A stretch of DNA of 7,387 bases, from positions 1-7,387 of the forward strand of contig JAKAHX010000018.1 of assembly GCA_021814735.1 (NCBI GenBank), written 5' to 3'. Both the position numbers and the translations under genes were made by a program. Position 1 is the first letter of the stretch. Each line of letters begins with the position of its first letter. This document shows positions 6,371 to 7,387 of the stretch, one piece after another. The notes beneath the pieces are model-generated. The model was not told where the DNA came from, searched no databases, and was given only the letters and a program-made list of their open reading frames with translations. Origin of the DNA: Chloroflexota bacterium (lineage in GTDB: Bacteria > Chloroflexota > Limnocylindria > Limnocylindrales > CSP1-4).

Positions 6371-6831
6371 CAGCGCGCCTCCACCGCGTGGGAAGGTGTC
6401 TCCCCCGCCAGGTTCCCGGCTCTCGGGTCGCCCGGGAGGCCGACGTACCGAGCCAGGGCGTCGACCAGCATGTCGGTCCGGCAGATGACCGCGAGGCCCA
6501 TGGCCCGGTAGGCCGCGGCCCGCACCGGGTCGTTGATCTTGGCGACGACGTGCGGCACGTGCAGTGCGTCCCGCGCGAGCTGGGCGGCCAGCGCGTTCCG
6601 GTTGTCACCCTCCGTCAGGGCGAAGAAGTAGTCGGCGGTCTCCGCCCCCAGCCGGCGCAGCACGTCCTGGTCCGTCCCGTCGCCGCGGATGGCCTGCCCG
6701 GGGAAGTCCGAGGTGAGCCGGTTGAACGCCTGTGTCGAGATGTCGATGATGGTGACCTCGTGCCCGGAGCGGGACAGGATGTCGGCCAGTCCGGCGCCGA
6801 CGCGTCCGCACCCCACGATGATCGTGCGCAC
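6370..6831 (-). CDS. Stand-alone TrkA-N (RCK N-terminal) domain protein
   Basis: This 153-residue protein consists almost wholly of one TrkA-N Rossmann domain. GCGRVG is at residues 7-12, D30 ends the second strand, and GDGTDQDVL is at 50-58. An ALTEGDNRNALAAQLAR segment typical of RCK helices follows at about 71-87. The TrkA-C domain found in the downstream gene is absent; only about 25 loosely ordered residues follow the fold. It probably pairs with the downstream TrkA-like protein in a mixed RCK assembly, as with the paired CeoB/CeoC-type genes of actinobacteria. The start is uncertain: GTG at 6831 is preferred because AAGGAG lies 5 bases upstream, whereas an in-frame GTG at 6837 (two residues longer) overlaps that site. 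The frame closes at a TGA sharing one base with the next ATG, with no sign of frameshift. Confidence 0.85.
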   Translation of the reverse strand: MRTIIVGCGRVGAGLADILSRSGHEVTIIDISTQAFNRLTSDFPGQAIRGDGTDQDVLRRLGAETADYFFALTEGDNRNALAAQLARDALHVPHVVAKINDPVRAAAYRAMGLAVICRTDMLVDALARYVGLPGDPRAGNLAGETPSHAVEAR

Positions 6832-6836
6832 CCTCA

Positions 6837-6842
6837 CTCCTT
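6837..6842 (-). promoter_or_regulatory. Ribosome binding site deciding the TrkA-N start
   Basis: AAGGAG on the minus strand overlaps the stop codon of the universal stress protein gene. It sits 5 bases before GTG 6831 and overlaps GTG 6837, so the former is the likelier start. The arrangement implies translational coupling between the two genes. Confidence 0.55.
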
Positions 6843-7336
6843 CACCGCCGGGCGGCTGCCCGACGGTCCGTGCTGGTCCCCTGTTCTGCCGGGATGGCGC
6901 TGCGCACCACCAGGACCGTCATCGGGGCGTTCTCGAGGACGTAGGGCACCACGTGGCCCATGGCAAAGTCCCCGCCGAACTTGGTGCGGTAGGGGAGCCC
7001 CACCACCACCACGTCGGCGTTGATCGCGACCGCCTCGTCGACGATGGCGGCGCCCACGTCGCGCGCCTGGAGCAGCGTGGTCTTGAGCTCGACGCCGTAG
7101 CGCTCGGCCTGGGCCTCGGCGCGATCCAGCACCTCGGAGGCGCGCTGCTGGCTCCCCGGCACCACCTCGGCCAGGTCGTGCGTCCAGTCGACCTCGATGA
7201 CGTGGACGGCCGTGAGTTCCGTCTTGGCCTGTTTCGCCATCCGCGCCGCGGATCCCACGACCAGCGGATCCGTCGGCCCCCCGTTGAGTCCGAGCACCGC
7301 GCGCGCGAACTGGCCCGGGCCGCTGCTGTCTCCCAT
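6842..7336 (-). CDS. Universal stress protein (UspA) domain protein
   Basis: This 164-residue single-domain protein has the UspA alpha/beta fold. The first strand, ARAVLGLNGG, is at 11-20, the TAVHVIEVDW strand at 42-51, the ADVVVVGLPYRTKFGG region at 107-122, and the closing VLENAPMTVLVVR at 133-145. UspA-type proteins bind ATP through a G-2x-G-9x-G(S/T) loop. Here the loop is degenerate: G113 is followed by Y116, and GH (127-128) replaces G(S/T), so ATP binding is doubtful. It is first in the operon and ends 10 bases before the TrkA-N gene. Usp proteins often accompany cation or APC-type transporters, consistent with a regulatory subunit role. The ATG at 7336 is assigned, with GTG at 7354 (six residues longer) as an alternative. 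Neither has a Shine-Dalgarno sequence. Confidence 0.88.
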   Translation of the reverse strand: MGDSSGPGQFARAVLGLNGGPTDPLVVGSAARMAKQAKTELTAVHVIEVDWTHDLAEVVPGSQQRASEVLDRAEAQAERYGVELKTTLLQARDVGAAIVDEAVAINADVVVVGLPYRTKFGGDFAMGHVVPYVLENAPMTVLVVRSAIPAEQGTSTDRRAAARR

Positions 7337-7344
7337 CGGCGCAC

Positions 7345-7350
7345 AGGGTA
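7345..7350 (-). promoter_or_regulatory. Candidate -10 element for a leaderless usp-trkA transcript
   Basis: TACCCT on the minus strand fits a TANNNT -10 and lies 8 bases before the ATG at 7336, which has no ribosome binding site. In high-GC bacteria this layout is typical of leaderless mRNAs, where transcription starts at the start codon. No convincing -35 is seen, and such a short motif can occur by chance. Confidence 0.25.
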
Positions 7351-7387
7351 GCACCCGTGCGGGGTCGGGCGAGGGGCCCAGTGATCG

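Noticed and set aside
5640..6608. 322-codon open frame on the minus strand overlapping both TrkA-like genes
   Set aside because: It is a shifted frame of the same strand with low-complexity Arg/Gly/Pro translation. The true frames carry RCK motifs. It is not evidence of a frameshifted fusion, because both genes are intact with clean stop/start junctions.
1..7387. Mobile element, phage, CRISPR or defence system
   Set aside because: No transposase, integrase, terminal inverted repeats, regular spacer-repeat array, nuclease or toxin-antitoxin motif was found. All genes are metabolic, regulatory or transport-associated families.

Overview
This is high-GC bacterial DNA, roughly two-thirds G+C by eye. 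It is densely packed, with several GTG starts, clear GGAGG-type ribosome binding sites and 1-4 base gene overlaps. Codon third positions are strongly G/C, so long spurious ORFs run antisense to nearly every real gene. The gene types (RCK/TrkA pair with a universal stress protein, several Gfo/Idh/MocA oxidoreductases, an Old-Yellow-Enzyme-type iron-sulfur flavoprotein, a cupin-AraC regulator) fit a Chloroflexota (Thermomicrobia-like) or actinobacterial genome. That placement is inference; no rRNA or marker gene is present.

Region A (37-4309, minus strand) is a three-gene catabolic-looking operon. Transcription order is a 736-residue FMN/4Fe-4S/FAD flavoenzyme of the NADH:flavin oxidoreductase (DCR/TMADH/BaiCD) family, then two different Gfo/Idh/MocA NAD(P)-dependent oxidoreductases. 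The junctions overlap by 4 bases (GTGA) and 1 base (TGATG), so the three products are probably made together.

Region B (4310-4640) is a 331-base divergent intergenic region. It contains two sets of short direct repeats, one spaced exactly 21 bp, plus dyads. It is the likely control region for both the operon and the regulator.

Region C (4641-5582, plus strand) is an AraC/XylS-family regulator with an N-terminal cupin sensor domain. It is divergent from the operon, the usual arrangement for a local ligand-responsive activator. A reasonable hypothesis is that a small carbohydrate-like or other organic ligand is sensed by the AraC protein and oxidised or reduced by the three enzymes; the substrate is unknown.

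Region D (5583-5692) is a short convergent gap with a perfect 10-bp-stem hairpin.

Region E (5693-7336, minus strand) is a second, unrelated operon: a universal stress protein, a stand-alone RCK N-terminal (TrkA-N) protein, and a full TrkA-N/TrkA-C protein. It looks like the cytosolic gating and signalling part of a K+ or cation/amino-acid transport system. No membrane transporter lies in the window.

No tRNA, rRNA, insertion sequence, CRISPR array or phage gene was seen. The most worthwhile leads are the apparent loss of the NAD(P)-binding glycine motif in the flavoenzyme (TMADH-like rather than reductase-like), its unusual C-terminal extension, and the 21-bp-spaced repeats in the control region.
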